Shown piece after piece: positions 35,553 through 45,196 of a DNA stretch of 64,000 nucleotides (its first letter is position 1; the number at the start of each line of letters is the position of its first letter). The notes below the pieces were generated by a model, which was not told where the DNA came from, did not search any database, and saw only the letters and a list, made by a program, of their open reading frames with translations. The stretch spans positions 62,001 to 126,000 of the forward strand of contig JASCOC010000009.1 of NCBI GenBank assembly GCA_029959605.1, read 5' to 3'. The translations under genes and the position numbers were made by a program. Source of the DNA: Lysobacteraceae bacterium PS02340. Its GTDB lineage: Bacteria > Pseudomonadota > Gammaproteobacteria > Xanthomonadales > Xanthomonadaceae.

Positions 35553-36068
35553 TTACTTGAGGTTGTCGACCATCCAGTCGACCGCGGCGTGCATCTGCTC
35601 GTCGTTGAGCGCCGGATTGCCGCCGCGCGGCGGCATCACGCCGGCAGCGCCGGTGAAGCCTTCGATCGAGTGGCGGTACAGCGTCTCGGTGCCCTGGGCG
35701 ATGCGGGCATCCCAGTGCTGGTGATCGAGCGTCGGCGCGCCACCGGCGCCCGAGGTGTGGCAGCCCGCGCACAGGTTCTGGTAGATCACCGAGCCGTCGG
35801 TGGTACCGCCATAGGCGACCTGCGCAGCAGCGGCGGCTGCGGCAGCAGCAGTGGCCGCTGCCTGCGACGCGGCGCCGGTTGCGCCCGCGTAGACCGCGCC
35901 GACCGGCGCGATGCGCGCCTCGGTGCGCTTGGCGACGTTCGGCGGCACATCCGTGGGCAGCGAGTTGTGCAGATACCAGGCCCCCACCATCAGGCCCAGC
36001 GTCACGATGGTCAGAAAGCCCAACACCATCGAGAAGCGCTTGAGGAATTCGAGATCGTAATTACGCAC
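35553..36068 (-). CDS. Membrane-anchored c-type cytochrome (c5-like)
   Basis: A 171-residue monohaem cytochrome. An N-terminal anchor helix (FSMVLGFLTIVTLGLMVGAWYL) is followed by an Ala-rich linker (~residues 60-85) and a class I haem domain with CAGCH at residues 100-104 and the Met ligand in GVMPPRGG at 145. It faces the periplasm and probably shuttles electrons in aerobic respiration, possibly to the aa3 oxidase encoded 10 kb away. The poly-Ala linker is unusually long, which may let the haem domain reach a partner. Confidence 0.93.
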   Translation of the reverse strand: MRNYDLEFLKRFSMVLGFLTIVTLGLMVGAWYLHNSLPTDVPPNVAKRTEARIAPVGAVYAGATGAASQAAATAAAAAAAAAQVAYGGTTDGSVIYQNLCAGCHTSGAGGAPTLDHQHWDARIAQGTETLYRHSIEGFTGAAGVMPPRGGNPALNDEQMHAAVDWMVDNLK

Positions 36069-36168
36069 GAAGCACCCTTGGCGACATGGCCCGCGGCCAC
36101 AGCTGCGCCCGAGTATACGGGCAGGTTTTCAAGAATGCTGCGTCCGGCCGGCAGGCCCGCGCAACGCC

Positions 36169-37854
36169 TCACATCCCCGCGTAGTTCGGACCACCACCGC
36201 CCTGCGGCGCGACCCAGACGATGTTCTGGGTGGGATCCTTGATGTCGCAGGTCTTGCAGTGCACGCAGTTCTGCGCGTTGATCCGCAGGAACGGGCCATC
36301 CGGACCGTCGAGAAATTCGTAGACCGCGGCCGGGCAGTAGCGCGCTTCGGGTCCGGCGTAGGTCGCCAGGTTCACGTCGACCGGCACCGAGGCGTTCTTC
36401 AACGTCAGATGCGCCGGCTGGTCCTCGTCGTGGTTGGTGCTCGACAGGTACACCGAACTCAGGCGGTCGAAGGTCAGCGCGCCGTCGGGCTTCGGGTACT
36501 CGATCTTCGTGTGCTGCGCGGCGGGCTCGAGACACGCGTGATCGGGCTTGTCGCGGTGGATCGTCCACGGCGGCACGCGCATGCCGAGCTTGGGCAGCAG
36601 CCACTGCTCGATGCCGGTCATCAGCGTCGCGGTGGTGCGGCCCTTCTTGAACCACTGTTTGAAGTTCTTCGACTGCGACAGCTCGGCGTGCAGCCAGCTG
36701 GCTTCGAACGCGACCGGGTATGCAGCCAGTTCGTCGCCACTTCGGTTCTCGCCGAGCGCGGCGAACGCGGCCTCGGCGGCGAGCATGCCGGTCTTGATCG
36801 CCGCGTGGCTGCCCTTGATGCGGCTGGCGTTGAGCGTGCCGGCCTCGCAGCCGACGAAGGCGCCGCCCGGGAACACGAGCTTCGGGATCGACAGCAGACC
36901 GCCGGCCGTGATCGAGCGCGCGCCGTAGCCGATGCGCTTGCCGCCTTCGAGATACTTGCGGATCGCCGGATGCGTCTTGAAGCGCTGGAATTCCTCGAAC
37001 GGGCTCAGCCACGGGTTGCGGTAGTCGAGGCCGACCACCAGGCCGATCGCGACCTTGCCGTCTTCGGCGTGATACAGGAACGAGCCGCCGTAGGTGTCGT
37101 CGGTCAACGGCCAGCCGGCCGTGTGCACCACCAGGCCCGGCTCGTGCCTGGCCGGATCGACCTGCCACAGCTCCTTGATGCCGAGGCCGTAGCTCTGCGG
37201 ATCGCGGCCGGCGTCCAGCGCGAACTTCGCGATCAGCTCGCGGCCGAGCTGGCCGCGCGAGCCTTCGGCGAAGATCGTGTACTTCGCGAGCAGCTCCATG
37301 CCGAGCTGGAATTCGGCCGTCGGCTGTCCGTCCTTGCCGATGCCGAGGTTGCCGGTCGCGACGCCGCGCACGTGGCCGTCCTCGGCATACAGCACTTCGG
37401 CGGCCGCGAAGCCGGGGAAGATCTCCACGCCCAGCGCTTCGGCCTGCGTGGCCAGCCAGCGCACCAGGGCGCCGAGGCTGATGATGTAGTTGCCGTGGTT
37501 CTTGAAGCAGTCGGGCAGGAAGAAATCCGGCGTGGACTTCTGGCCGCTCTCGTCGAGGAACAGGAATTCGTCGCGGGTGACCGCCTGCTTCAGCGGCGCG
37601 CCTTTCTCTTTCCAGTCCGGAATCAGTTCGGTCAGCGCACGCGGGTCGATGATCGCGCCCGACAGGATGTGCGCGCCCGGCTCGGAGCCCTTCTCCAGCA
37701 CGCAGACCGACACCTCGCGGCCCGCTTCGGCAGCCAGCTGCTTGAGCCGGATCGCAGTCGCCAGCCCGCCGGGGCCTGCGCCCACGACGACGACGTCGTA
37801 CTCCATCGATTCGCGTGGGCCGTGGGTGTCGAGCAGTGCCTGGGGAGTGGTCAT
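36169..37854 (-). CDS. Electron transfer flavoprotein-ubiquinone oxidoreductase
   Basis: A 561-residue FAD/4Fe-4S membrane-associated enzyme that passes electrons from ETF (acyl-CoA and amino-acid dehydrogenation) to ubiquinone. An N-terminal FAD fold (VVVVGAGPGGLATAIRLKQL) is followed by GAHILSGAIIDPRAL and LPDCFKNHGNYIISLG. The C-terminal cluster domain has the Cys set in RYCPAAVYE and NCVHCKTCDIKDPTQNI. Length and motifs match mitochondrial and bacterial ETF-QO. The etfAB genes are not in the window. The next gene on the strand, cytochrome c, lies 100 bases downstream. Confidence 0.96.
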   Translation of the reverse strand: MTTPQALLDTHGPRESMEYDVVVVGAGPGGLATAIRLKQLAAEAGREVSVCVLEKGSEPGAHILSGAIIDPRALTELIPDWKEKGAPLKQAVTRDEFLFLDESGQKSTPDFFLPDCFKNHGNYIISLGALVRWLATQAEALGVEIFPGFAAAEVLYAEDGHVRGVATGNLGIGKDGQPTAEFQLGMELLAKYTIFAEGSRGQLGRELIAKFALDAGRDPQSYGLGIKELWQVDPARHEPGLVVHTAGWPLTDDTYGGSFLYHAEDGKVAIGLVVGLDYRNPWLSPFEEFQRFKTHPAIRKYLEGGKRIGYGARSITAGGLLSIPKLVFPGGAFVGCEAGTLNASRIKGSHAAIKTGMLAAEAAFAALGENRSGDELAAYPVAFEASWLHAELSQSKNFKQWFKKGRTTATLMTGIEQWLLPKLGMRVPPWTIHRDKPDHACLEPAAQHTKIEYPKPDGALTFDRLSSVYLSSTNHDEDQPAHLTLKNASVPVDVNLATYAGPEARYCPAAVYEFLDGPDGPFLRINAQNCVHCKTCDIKDPTQNIVWVAPQGGGGPNYAGM

Positions 37855-37976
37855 CGTTGCCTTGGGCGGTGTGCCTGGGTGGCGGCGCGTGGGGCCAGCT
37901 TCGCAGCCGGCACGCGATGGCCGCGTGGGCCGGCGAGTGTAACGCGGTGCCCCGGCGGGGCCGCGTCGTGCAGGGT

Positions 37977-38300
37977 TCAGCGCGGCCGCGCGGGCAGCGG
38001 AAACGGCGTGACCACGGCCTCGCCGGTCGACGCGTCGCGGATCGCCGACGGGCCCTTCTTCTCGACTTCCTCCACGCGCAGCACGCTCTGCATCGGCAGG
38101 TGCAGCGTGCGCGTGCCGGCGAACTCGTCACGCAGTCGTTCCTCGGTCGGATCGACGACGAGGCCATCGTGGACGTCGAACACGAGATCGGAGACTTCGA
38201 CGAACCCCCACAGCCGGCCGCTCTCGACCTGCCGCGCATACAGCGCGTAGACCTTGCCGTGGCTGAGGAACGTGACCCTGTAGAGCGTCTTGCCTGTCAT
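37977..38300 (-). CDS. DUF1820 family protein
   Basis: A 107-residue soluble protein beginning MTGKTLYRVTFLSHGKVYALYARQV and continuing WGFVEVSDLVFD.....VDPTEERLRDEF and LHLPMQSVLRVEEVEKKGPSAI, the whole-length pattern of the gammaproteobacterial DUF1820 family. No biochemical function is established. It is likely cytoplasmic. The rhomboid gene is 23 bases upstream on the same strand, so they probably form a pair. Confidence 0.85.
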   Translation of the reverse strand: MTGKTLYRVTFLSHGKVYALYARQVESGRLWGFVEVSDLVFDVHDGLVVDPTEERLRDEFAGTRTLHLPMQSVLRVEEVEKKGPSAIRDASTGEAVVTPFPLPARPR

Positions 38301-38323
38301 GCGCCGATTATAGAGCGCCGCTC

Positions 38324-39022
38324 TCAATAGCCCTTGAGCCGCCGTAGCCGCTGGCCGATGGCGTGCCGCGAGATCAGCGCGAAGACCACGCCGAACAGGA
38401 AGCCGGCCAGATGCGCGGTCCAGGCCACGGCGCCGAACGCCGGGCCGATGTAGGCGAAGATCACCTGCAGCACCGCCCACACGCCGATCAGCAGCGACGC
38501 TGGCGCGCGCACGAATTCGAGGAACAGGCCCAGCGGCACCACCACACCCAGCCGCGCGCGCGGGAACAGCGCGAGATACGCACCGATCAACGCCGAGACC
38601 GCGCCACTCGCGCCGATGATCAGCCGGTCGGGCGCGCCGATCGCCAGCACTGCCGACAGGTTCGCCAGCGCGCCGCCAACGAGGAAGAGCACCAGCAGCC
38701 GCCACGCGCCCATCAGGCGTTCGGCCGGCAGGCCGAAGATCAGCAGGAACACCAGGTTGCCGAGCAGGTGCGCCCAGTCCGCATGCAGGAACAGCGCGGT
38801 CACCAGGCGCAGCCACGGCCCGGCGTCGAGCCAGTTCACCAGCGTGCCGTCGGTTCCCACGGGCCCGCCGTACAGCGCGCCCCAGTCGAGCAGCAGCGTG
38901 TAGTGCTCGTTGGCCGAACGCGTGCTCGCCCACAGGAACGCCAGCCACAGCAGCGCGCACAGCATCGGCACCGCCCAGCGGAAGGGGGTGCGCGCATGCC
39001 GGTTTGGGATCGAGACGAACAT
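38324..39022 (-). CDS. Rhomboid-family intramembrane serine protease
   Basis: A 232-residue protein with six to seven helices. The catalytic Ser is S139 in GASGAVSALIGA and the His is H204 in WTAHLAGFLFG. The HLLGNLVFLLIFG segment supplies the oxyanion Asn/His. It cleaves membrane proteins within the bilayer; the substrate is unknown. The L1-loop region (W.....TLVNWLDAGPWLRLVTALFLHADWAH) fits the family. ATG 39022 starts just before the first helix; the frame extends to 39118 without a ribosome binding site. It is divergent from fadL. Confidence 0.92.
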   Translation of the reverse strand: MFVSIPNRHARTPFRWAVPMLCALLWLAFLWASTRSANEHYTLLLDWGALYGGPVGTDGTLVNWLDAGPWLRLVTALFLHADWAHLLGNLVFLLIFGLPAERLMGAWRLLVLFLVGGALANLSAVLAIGAPDRLIIGASGAVSALIGAYLALFPRARLGVVVPLGLFLEFVRAPASLLIGVWAVLQVIFAYIGPAFGAVAWTAHLAGFLFGVVFALISRHAIGQRLRRLKGY

Positions 39023-39104
39023 CGGGCGACCATTGTCGAGGGCCGTCGCAGGGCCGGTAAAGCGGACGGGAAAACAGGTCCCGCGAATGCCGCATCGCAG
39101 CAAG

Positions 39105-39132
39105 TTTTCCACACGCAATCGTACGGTATAGT
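39105..39132 (+). promoter_or_regulatory. Candidate promoter for fadL
   Basis: ttttcc (39105-39110) and tatagt (39127-39132) with a 16-base spacer, about 115 bases before the fadL start. The -10 is good and the -35 weak. The leader would include cgggagag, the likely ribosome binding region. Confidence 0.4.
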
Positions 39133-39248
39133 GCGCCCGCTACGCGCGTTCGGGAGGGGAATTCCGACAGGTGGTGGCGGACGGAGGGGGACCCGTCCAC
39201 GCCAGGCGCAGCATCACCACAACACCTGTTCGGGAGAGAACACGACAC

Positions 39249-40595
39249 ATGGCTACCACCCCCCGCTACACGCGCAACACCGTCCTCGCCGTCGGCATCG
39301 CCGCCGCGCTGGCGCTCGCAGGCCAAGCCAATGCAGCCGGCTTCCAGCTCAAGGAAAACAGCGTCAAGTCGCAGGGCAGCGCCTTCGCCGGCACCGCCGC
39401 CAAGACCGGCGACAGCTCGGTCGTGACCAACAACCCGGCGGTGATGACCCAGTTCACCGGCACCACGGTGCAGGCCGACCTGACCGTCATCGACCTCAAC
39501 TACGAGTTCCAAGGCAGTGGCACCGACGCGCTCGGCCGTCCGCTCACGGGCAGCAACGGCGGCAACGCCGGCGACGTGACCCCGATCCCGGCGCTGTCGG
39601 TCGTGCACAAGCTCGACAACGGCGTCGCGCTCGGCGCGATGATCAGCGCGCCGTTCGGTCTGAAGACCGAATACGACGCGGGCTGGGTCGGCCGTTACGC
39701 CGCACAGACTTCGGACGTGAAGATCGTCGACCTGACCCTGTCGGGCGCGATCGACATCACCGACCGCTTCTCGGTGGGCCTGGGCGTCATCGCCTCGCGC
39801 GCCGACGTCACGCTGTCGAAGGCCGTGGACTTCGGTTCGCTGCTGTTCGCCAACCCGCAGACCCGTCCGCTGCCGTTCGCGCGTCCGCAGGCCGCCGACG
39901 GCCTGGCCGAAGTGCAGGGCGACGACAACGGCTTCGGCTACATCCTCGGCGCGAACCTGCGTCCGACCGACAACCTGTCGATCGGCGTCAGCTACCGCTC
40001 CGAGATCGACTACGAGCTGGAAGGCACCGCCGACTGGACCGTGCCGGGCAACGTCAGCGCCGTGTTCAGCGCCAACCCGTCCACCCGTCCGCTGTTCCAG
40101 GACGGCGCGGTCACCGCCGAGCTGACCACCCCGTCGATCCTCAACGTCGGCGCCGCCTGGCAGGTCACCGATGCCCTGCAGCTGTCGGCCACGTACGCCC
40201 GGACCGACTGGTCCTCGCTGCGCGAAGTCCGCATCCAGTTCGACAACCCGGATCCGGATTCGGTCGAGCCCTTCGAGTGGAAGGACACGTACTTCGCCGC
40301 CGTCGGCGCCGAGTTCAAGCTCAACGACAGCTGGAAGCTGCGTGGCGGCGTCGCGTACGACGAAACTCCGACCAGCCTCGAGCACCGCACTCCGCGTCTG
40401 CCCGATGCGAACCGCATCTTCTACTCGGTCGGTGCGACCTGGGCGATGAGCGACGCGTTCGACGTCAACTTCGCGTACACGCACATCGCACCGCGCGATC
40501 CGAAGATCGACACCACCAGCGGCGGCAGCCGCGTGGCCGGCAACTTCGACGGCGACGCCAACCTGTTCGGCGTGTCGGCGCAGTACCGCTTCTGA
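39249..40595 (+). CDS. FadL/OmpP1/TodX-type outer-membrane transporter
   Basis: A 448-residue barrel for long-chain fatty acids or hydrophobic compounds. The signal peptide ends AGQANA, and the mature N-terminus AGFQLKENSVKSQGSAFAG....DSSVVTNNPAVMTQF is the FadL hatch domain with the NPA sequence. The C-terminus LFGVSAQYRF ends in Phe. Start ATG 39249 has GGGAG 12 bases upstream. It may feed beta-oxidation, whose electrons reach the quinone pool through the ETF-QO encoded nearby. A strong terminator follows immediately. Confidence 0.94.
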   Translation: MATTPRYTRNTVLAVGIAAALALAGQANAAGFQLKENSVKSQGSAFAGTAAKTGDSSVVTNNPAVMTQFTGTTVQADLTVIDLNYEFQGSGTDALGRPLTGSNGGNAGDVTPIPALSVVHKLDNGVALGAMISAPFGLKTEYDAGWVGRYAAQTSDVKIVDLTLSGAIDITDRFSVGLGVIASRADVTLSKAVDFGSLLFANPQTRPLPFARPQAADGLAEVQGDDNGFGYILGANLRPTDNLSIGVSYRSEIDYELEGTADWTVPGNVSAVFSANPSTRPLFQDGAVTAELTTPSILNVGAAWQVTDALQLSATYARTDWSSLREVRIQFDNPDPDSVEPFEWKDTYFAAVGAEFKLNDSWKLRGGVAYDETPTSLEHRTPRLPDANRIFYSVGATWAMSDAFDVNFAYTHIAPRDPKIDTTSGGSRVAGNFDGDANLFGVSAQYRF

Positions 40596-40615
40596 TCCAC
40601 GCGACATCGTGACAA

Positions 40616-40645
40616 GAAAAAGCCCCGCTCCGGCGGGGCTTTTTC
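40616..40645 (+). terminator. Rho-independent terminator of fadL
   Basis: Perfect 8-bp stem agccccgc-tccg-gcggggct with A run upstream and five or more T downstream (stem 40621-40640). It can act on both strands. Confidence 0.92.
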
Positions 40646-40737
40646 GTTGTGGGAGCGCGCTCGCGCGCAAAGGGCGTTCCCGCGCCGGCCGGATCGCGCG
40701 TTGCGAAAATCCTTACCTGGCACCGTCGGCGTCGCTG

Positions 40738-41652
40738 TTACGCGAACCGCCCCAGCACCCACGCCCACGCCGGCAACGTCACCAGCGACAGCAGGATCCC
40801 GTAACCGACCAGTGCTGCCGCGAGCCGCGGCGCCAGTCCCTGCGCGATCGCCAGCGCCGCGGCGGTGATCATGCTCGGCATCGCCGACTCCAGCACGTTC
40901 GCCTGCAGCATCGTTCCGGACATGCCGAACAGCAGCGACAGCGGCAGCGCAATCGCCGGCATCACCAGCAGTTTCAGCACCAGCCCGGCCGCCAGCGGAC
41001 GGATCTCGTCGCGTGGCATGCGCAGCTGGATCGACAGCCCGACCGCCAGCATCACCAGCGGCAGCAGCGCGCCGGCCAGATTCTCCAGCGCCGAGGCGAT
41101 CCAGGCCGGCGGCGCGGCCGGCATCAGGGTCAGGCCGAACGCGAGCGCCCACACCGGCGGAAACCGCACGATGCGCCGCGCGATGTCGTGCCAGCCCGGC
41201 GGCGTGTCGCCGCTGTAGCGCGCGAGGATCGTCAGGCCGAACGTCGACAGCAGCACGAAGGTGCCGAACTGGTCGTAGACCACCGCGTAGGCCACCGCGT
41301 CCTCCCCGAGCAGCGCCGCGACCATCGGATAGCCGATGAAACTGCTGTTGCACAGCGCCACGCACAGCAGCAGTACCGCGGTCTCGTCGCGCCGGAACTT
41401 CAGCCAGCGCGCCAGCGGCAGCACCAGCGCGAGCGTCGCGACCGCGAGCAGCCACGGCGTCGCCGCGACGCCGAGCAGCGTCGCATCGAAGGCCAGCTTC
41501 GGCACGTGCACCAGCACCGCGGCCGGCAGACACACATACAGCACGACGAGGTTGAGCACCTCGGCGGCATTGGCCGGCATCACCTGCAAGCGGGCGAACA
41601 GCATGCCCAGCGCGAGCATCGCCAGGATCAGGGCAAAGGCGTCGAAGGCCAT
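40738..41652 (-). CDS. AEC (auxin efflux carrier) family transporter
   Basis: A 304-residue membrane protein of about ten helices in two inverted halves, as in the AEC/malonate permease family. Landmarks are LNLVVLYVCLPAAVLVHV, LLLCVALCNSSFIGYPMVAALLG (the N-x-x-F-x-G-x-P crossover), and LQANVLESAMPSMITAAALA in the second half. Bacterial members export or import organic acids such as malonate or malate; the substrate here is unknown. It is the next gene after putA on the same strand but 277 bases away with a hairpin between, so it may have its own promoter. Confidence 0.88.
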   Translation of the reverse strand: MAFDAFALILAMLALGMLFARLQVMPANAAEVLNLVVLYVCLPAAVLVHVPKLAFDATLLGVAATPWLLAVATLALVLPLARWLKFRRDETAVLLLCVALCNSSFIGYPMVAALLGEDAVAYAVVYDQFGTFVLLSTFGLTILARYSGDTPPGWHDIARRIVRFPPVWALAFGLTLMPAAPPAWIASALENLAGALLPLVMLAVGLSIQLRMPRDEIRPLAAGLVLKLLVMPAIALPLSLLFGMSGTMLQANVLESAMPSMITAAALAIAQGLAPRLAAALVGYGILLSLVTLPAWAWVLGRFA

Positions 41653-41730
41653 CGGGGCCGGAGGTGACGTGGGGAACGCAGGATCTTAGCGGGCATATGC
41701 GAACGTGTCGGCCTCGCAACGCGCTTCAAG

Positions 41731-41753
41731 CCCCTCTCCCTCCGGGAGAGGGG
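41731..41753. repeat. Hairpin repeat between putA and the AEC gene
   Basis: cccctctccc-tcc-gggagagggg is a perfect 10-bp stem, followed by ttggggtgagggc, the usual continuation of a dispersed xanthomonad intergenic repeat. No T tract is present. It may stabilise or end the putA transcript. The rest of 41653-41928 shows no gene. Confidence 0.7.
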
Positions 41754-41928
41754 TTGGGGTGAGGGCCGCTCGCGATCAGAGCATTCTGCTGATCAGGAGA
41801 TTTCACTCAGCGAGCAGCATTCCGGCCGAATGAATCGCGGCGAACTATCTGCCACGACCAAAGCGCCGCTGATCGCCGAAGCGCAGCGGGCACTCGTCAT
41901 CGCGCGCGGCATGCCGCGCAAGCCGCGA

Positions 41929-44900
41929 TTACTCGCCGAGCGTCAGCAGCGACGCATTGCCACCCGCCGCCGTGGTGTTGATGGTCACGGTCTTTTCGGT
42001 GGTGAAGCGCGGCAGGTAGTGCGAGCCGCCGGCCTTGGGGCCGGTGCCCGACAGGCGCTGGCCACCGAAGGGCTGCACGCCGACGACCGCGCCGATCTGG
42101 TTGCGGTTGACGTAGACGTTGCCGACGCGGGCGCGCGCGCTGATCTTCTCGACGGTCTCGTCGATGCGCGAGTGGATGCCGAGCGTCAGGCCGTAGCCGG
42201 TGTTGTTGATCGCATCGATCACGGCGTCGAGCTGGTCGGCCTTCCAGCGGATCACGTGCAGCGCCGGGCCGAAGTTCTCGCGCTGCAGCTGGGTCAGCGA
42301 CTGCAGTTCCCACGCGCGCGGCGCGAAGAAGGTGCCGTGGGCGACCTCGGGGCCGACCGGCGTGGTCGCGATCAGGCGCGCTTCGCTGGCCATGCGCTCG
42401 GCGTGCGCGTCGAGCATGCGCAGCGCGTCGGCATCGATCACCGGGCCGACGTCGGTCGACAGCAGCGCGGGGTCACCGACGGTGAGTTCCTGCATCGCGC
42501 CGGCGAGCATGCCGATCACCTTGTCGGCGATGTCGTCCTGCACGAACAGCACGCGCGCGGCCGAGCAGCGCTGGCCGGCCGAGGTGAACGCAGAACCCAG
42601 TGCGTCCTTGACCAGCTGTTCGGGCAGCGCCGAGGAGTCGGCGATCAGCGCGTTCTGGCCGCCGGTCTCGGCGATCAGCGTGCCGATCGCGCCGTCGCGC
42701 GCGGCGAGCGCGCGGTTGATCGCCAGTGCGGTCGCATTGGAGCCGGTGAACACGACGCCGGCGACGCGCGGATCGGCGGTGAGCGCCGCGCCGACGCTGG
42801 CGCCATCGCCGGGCACGTACTGCAGCACGTGCGCCGGCACGCCGGCTTCGTGCAGCAGCTTGACCGCAGCGTGGCCGACCAGCGTGGTCTGCTCGGCGGC
42901 CTTGGCGATCACGGTATTGCCCGCGGCGAGGGCGGCGGCGATCTGGCCGGCGAAGATCGCCAGCGGGAAGTTCCACGGGCTGATGCACACGAACACGCCG
43001 CGGCCGGAGAGCTGCAGGCTGTTGGACTCGCCGGTCGGGCCGGGCAGCGCCTCGACGACGAACAGGCGGCGCGCCTCAGAGGCGTAGTAGCGCAGGAAAT
43101 CCACCGCTTCGCGGACTTCGGCCACGCCGTCGGGGATCGTCTTGCCGGCTTCGCGCGTGCACATCGCGATGTAGTCGGGCGTGCGCGCTTCCAGCAGGTC
43201 GGCGGCGTGCTCGAGGATCGCCGCGCGCGAGGCGGCCGGCACGGCGTTCCAGTCCGCGTGCGCGTCGGTCGCATTGCGCAGCGCCTGCTCGACGGTCGCG
43301 CCGTCGGCGGCCTGCCACTGGCCCACGCGCACGCGGCGGTCGGCGGGGCTGGTGACCTCGACGGTCGCGCCGGCGCTGGTCGCACCCGGCACCAGCGGGC
43401 CCGCGGTCCACGGACCGGTCGCGGCCTGGATCTGCGCGGCCAGTGTGGCGAGCTGTGCGTCGTTGGCGAGGTTGACGCCCATGGAATTGCTCCTGTCTTG
43501 GAACTGGCTGCGGAAGAGATCGACCGGCAGCGGAATGCGGGGATGGGGAATGGATTCGAAACCGGCGACGACTTCGACCGGGTCGCGGATCAGGTCGTCG
43601 ATCGCGACGTCCTCGTCGCTGATGCGGTTGACGAAGCTGGAGTTGGCGCCGTTCTCGAGCAGGCGACGCACCAGATACGGCAGCAGGTCCTCGTGCGAAC
43701 CGACCGGCGCATACACGCGGCACGGCACGTCGAGACGATCAGCCGGGATCACCTCGGCATACAGGTCGTCGCCCATGCCGTGCAGCTTCTGGAATTCGTA
43801 GGGCTTCGCGCCGGTGCCGTTGCGCAGCGTCATCCCCAGCCGGTGCACCGCCGCGATCGTATGCGCGTTGTGCGTGGCGAACATCGGATAGATCGCATCG
43901 GTCGCCGACAGCAGGCGGCGCGCGTTGGCGAGGTAGCTGACGTCGGTGTTGGGCTTGCGCGTGAACACCGGGTAGCCCGGATGGCCTTCGACCTGGGCGC
44001 GCTTGACCTCGCTGTCCCAGTACGCGCCTTTGACCAGGCGCACCGGAATGCGGCGGCCGTGCGCGCGGGCGAGGGCTGCGATCCAGTCGATCACGAACGG
44101 CGCGCGCTTCTGGTAGGCCTGCACGACGATGCCGAAGCCGTGCCAGCCGGCCAGCGAGGCATCGGTGAGTGCGGTTTCGATGACGTCGAGCGACAGCTCC
44201 AGGCGATCGGCTTCCTCGGCGTCGACGGTCAGGCCGATGCGGTAGCCCTTCGCGCGCTGGGCGAGATCGCGCAGGCGCGGCGCGAGTTCGGCGAGGACGC
44301 GGTCATGCTTGGCGTGTTCGTAGCGCGGATGCAGCGCGGACAGCTTGACCGAGATCGACGGCGCGGTGATTTCGTCCTCGAACGGGCCGGTGCGGCCGAT
44401 CGCATCGATCGCATCGCGGTAGGCCTTCAGATACCGGTCTGCGTCGTGCTGGGTCAGCGCGGCCTCGCCGAGCATGTCGAACGAATAGCGATACGCCGCG
44501 TTGTCGCCCTTGCGCGAGCGCGTCAGCGCTTCGCCGATCGTGCGGCCCATGACGAACTGGTGGCCCATGATCCGCATCGCCTGGCGCACCGCGAGGCGGA
44601 TCACCGGCTCGCCCACGCGGCCGATCAGGCGCTGGAAGGCGTTGTGCACGTTGCGCTTGGTGTCGTCGGCCAGATCGACCAGACGCCCGGTCAGCATCAG
44701 GCCCCAGGTCGAGGCATTGACCAGCACCGAATCGGACTGGCCCATGTGCTTGCGCCAGTTGGCTTCGCCCAGCTTGTCGCGGATCAGCGCATCGGCAGTG
44801 TCTTCGTCCGGAATGCGCAGCAGCGCTTCGGCCACGCACATCAGCAGCACGCCTTCCTCGCTGCCGAGGTCGTACTGCTGCATGAAGGCTTCGATCGCGC

Positions 44901-45105
44901 CGCGGTCCTGTGCGCGCAGGCGCACGCGGCGGACCAGATCGGCGGCGGTGGCCTGGATCGCGGCGCGGTCGGCGTCGGGCTGGCGTGCTTCGGCCAGCAG
45001 CGCGTGCACGCGTTCGGTTTCATCGCCGGTCCAGGCGGCGGTGATCGCGTCGCGCTGCGGCTGAAGGGAGGCCGCAGGCGCGGCGGGCGACGGACTGGCG
45101 TTCAA
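41929..45105 (-). CDS. putA: Bifunctional proline dehydrogenase / P5C dehydrogenase (PutA, type A)
   Basis: A 1058-residue enzyme that oxidises proline to glutamate in two steps, passing electrons to quinone through FAD and then to NAD. The PRODH barrel spans ~100-480 (FEDEITAPSISVKLSALHPRYE, VRLVKGAYWDSEVKRAQ, FATHNAHTIAA). The aldehyde dehydrogenase half spans ~540-1050 (CISPWNFPLAIFAGQIAAALAAGN, IAETGGQNALIADSSAL, catalytic Cys847 in AGQRCSAARVL). It lacks the N-terminal ribbon-helix-helix domain of the 1300-residue E. coli PutA, so it should not repress its own gene. It is probably monocistronic. Confidence 0.97.
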   Translation of the reverse strand: MNASPSPAAPAASLQPQRDAITAAWTGDETERVHALLAEARQPDADRAAIQATAADLVRRVRLRAQDRGAIEAFMQQYDLGSEEGVLLMCVAEALLRIPDEDTADALIRDKLGEANWRKHMGQSDSVLVNASTWGLMLTGRLVDLADDTKRNVHNAFQRLIGRVGEPVIRLAVRQAMRIMGHQFVMGRTIGEALTRSRKGDNAAYRYSFDMLGEAALTQHDADRYLKAYRDAIDAIGRTGPFEDEITAPSISVKLSALHPRYEHAKHDRVLAELAPRLRDLAQRAKGYRIGLTVDAEEADRLELSLDVIETALTDASLAGWHGFGIVVQAYQKRAPFVIDWIAALARAHGRRIPVRLVKGAYWDSEVKRAQVEGHPGYPVFTRKPNTDVSYLANARRLLSATDAIYPMFATHNAHTIAAVHRLGMTLRNGTGAKPYEFQKLHGMGDDLYAEVIPADRLDVPCRVYAPVGSHEDLLPYLVRRLLENGANSSFVNRISDEDVAIDDLIRDPVEVVAGFESIPHPRIPLPVDLFRSQFQDRSNSMGVNLANDAQLATLAAQIQAATGPWTAGPLVPGATSAGATVEVTSPADRRVRVGQWQAADGATVEQALRNATDAHADWNAVPAASRAAILEHAADLLEARTPDYIAMCTREAGKTIPDGVAEVREAVDFLRYYASEARRLFVVEALPGPTGESNSLQLSGRGVFVCISPWNFPLAIFAGQIAAALAAGNTVIAKAAEQTTLVGHAAVKLLHEAGVPAHVLQYVPGDGASVGAALTADPRVAGVVFTGSNATALAINRALAARDGAIGTLIAETGGQNALIADSSALPEQLVKDALGSAFTSAGQRCSAARVLFVQDDIADKVIGMLAGAMQELTVGDPALLSTDVGPVIDADALRMLDAHAERMASEARLIATTPVGPEVAHGTFFAPRAWELQSLTQLQRENFGPALHVIRWKADQLDAVIDAINNTGYGLTLGIHSRIDETVEKISARARVGNVYVNRNQIGAVVGVQPFGGQRLSGTGPKAGGSHYLPRFTTEKTVTINTTAAGGNASLLTLGE

Positions 45106-45196
45106 GGCGTGACGACCGGCAGAGACAGAAGCGGAATTCTAGCCTGCCGGCCGGCTCCATCACTGTGCGAAACACGCCCGGAAACGGGCGTCGTGT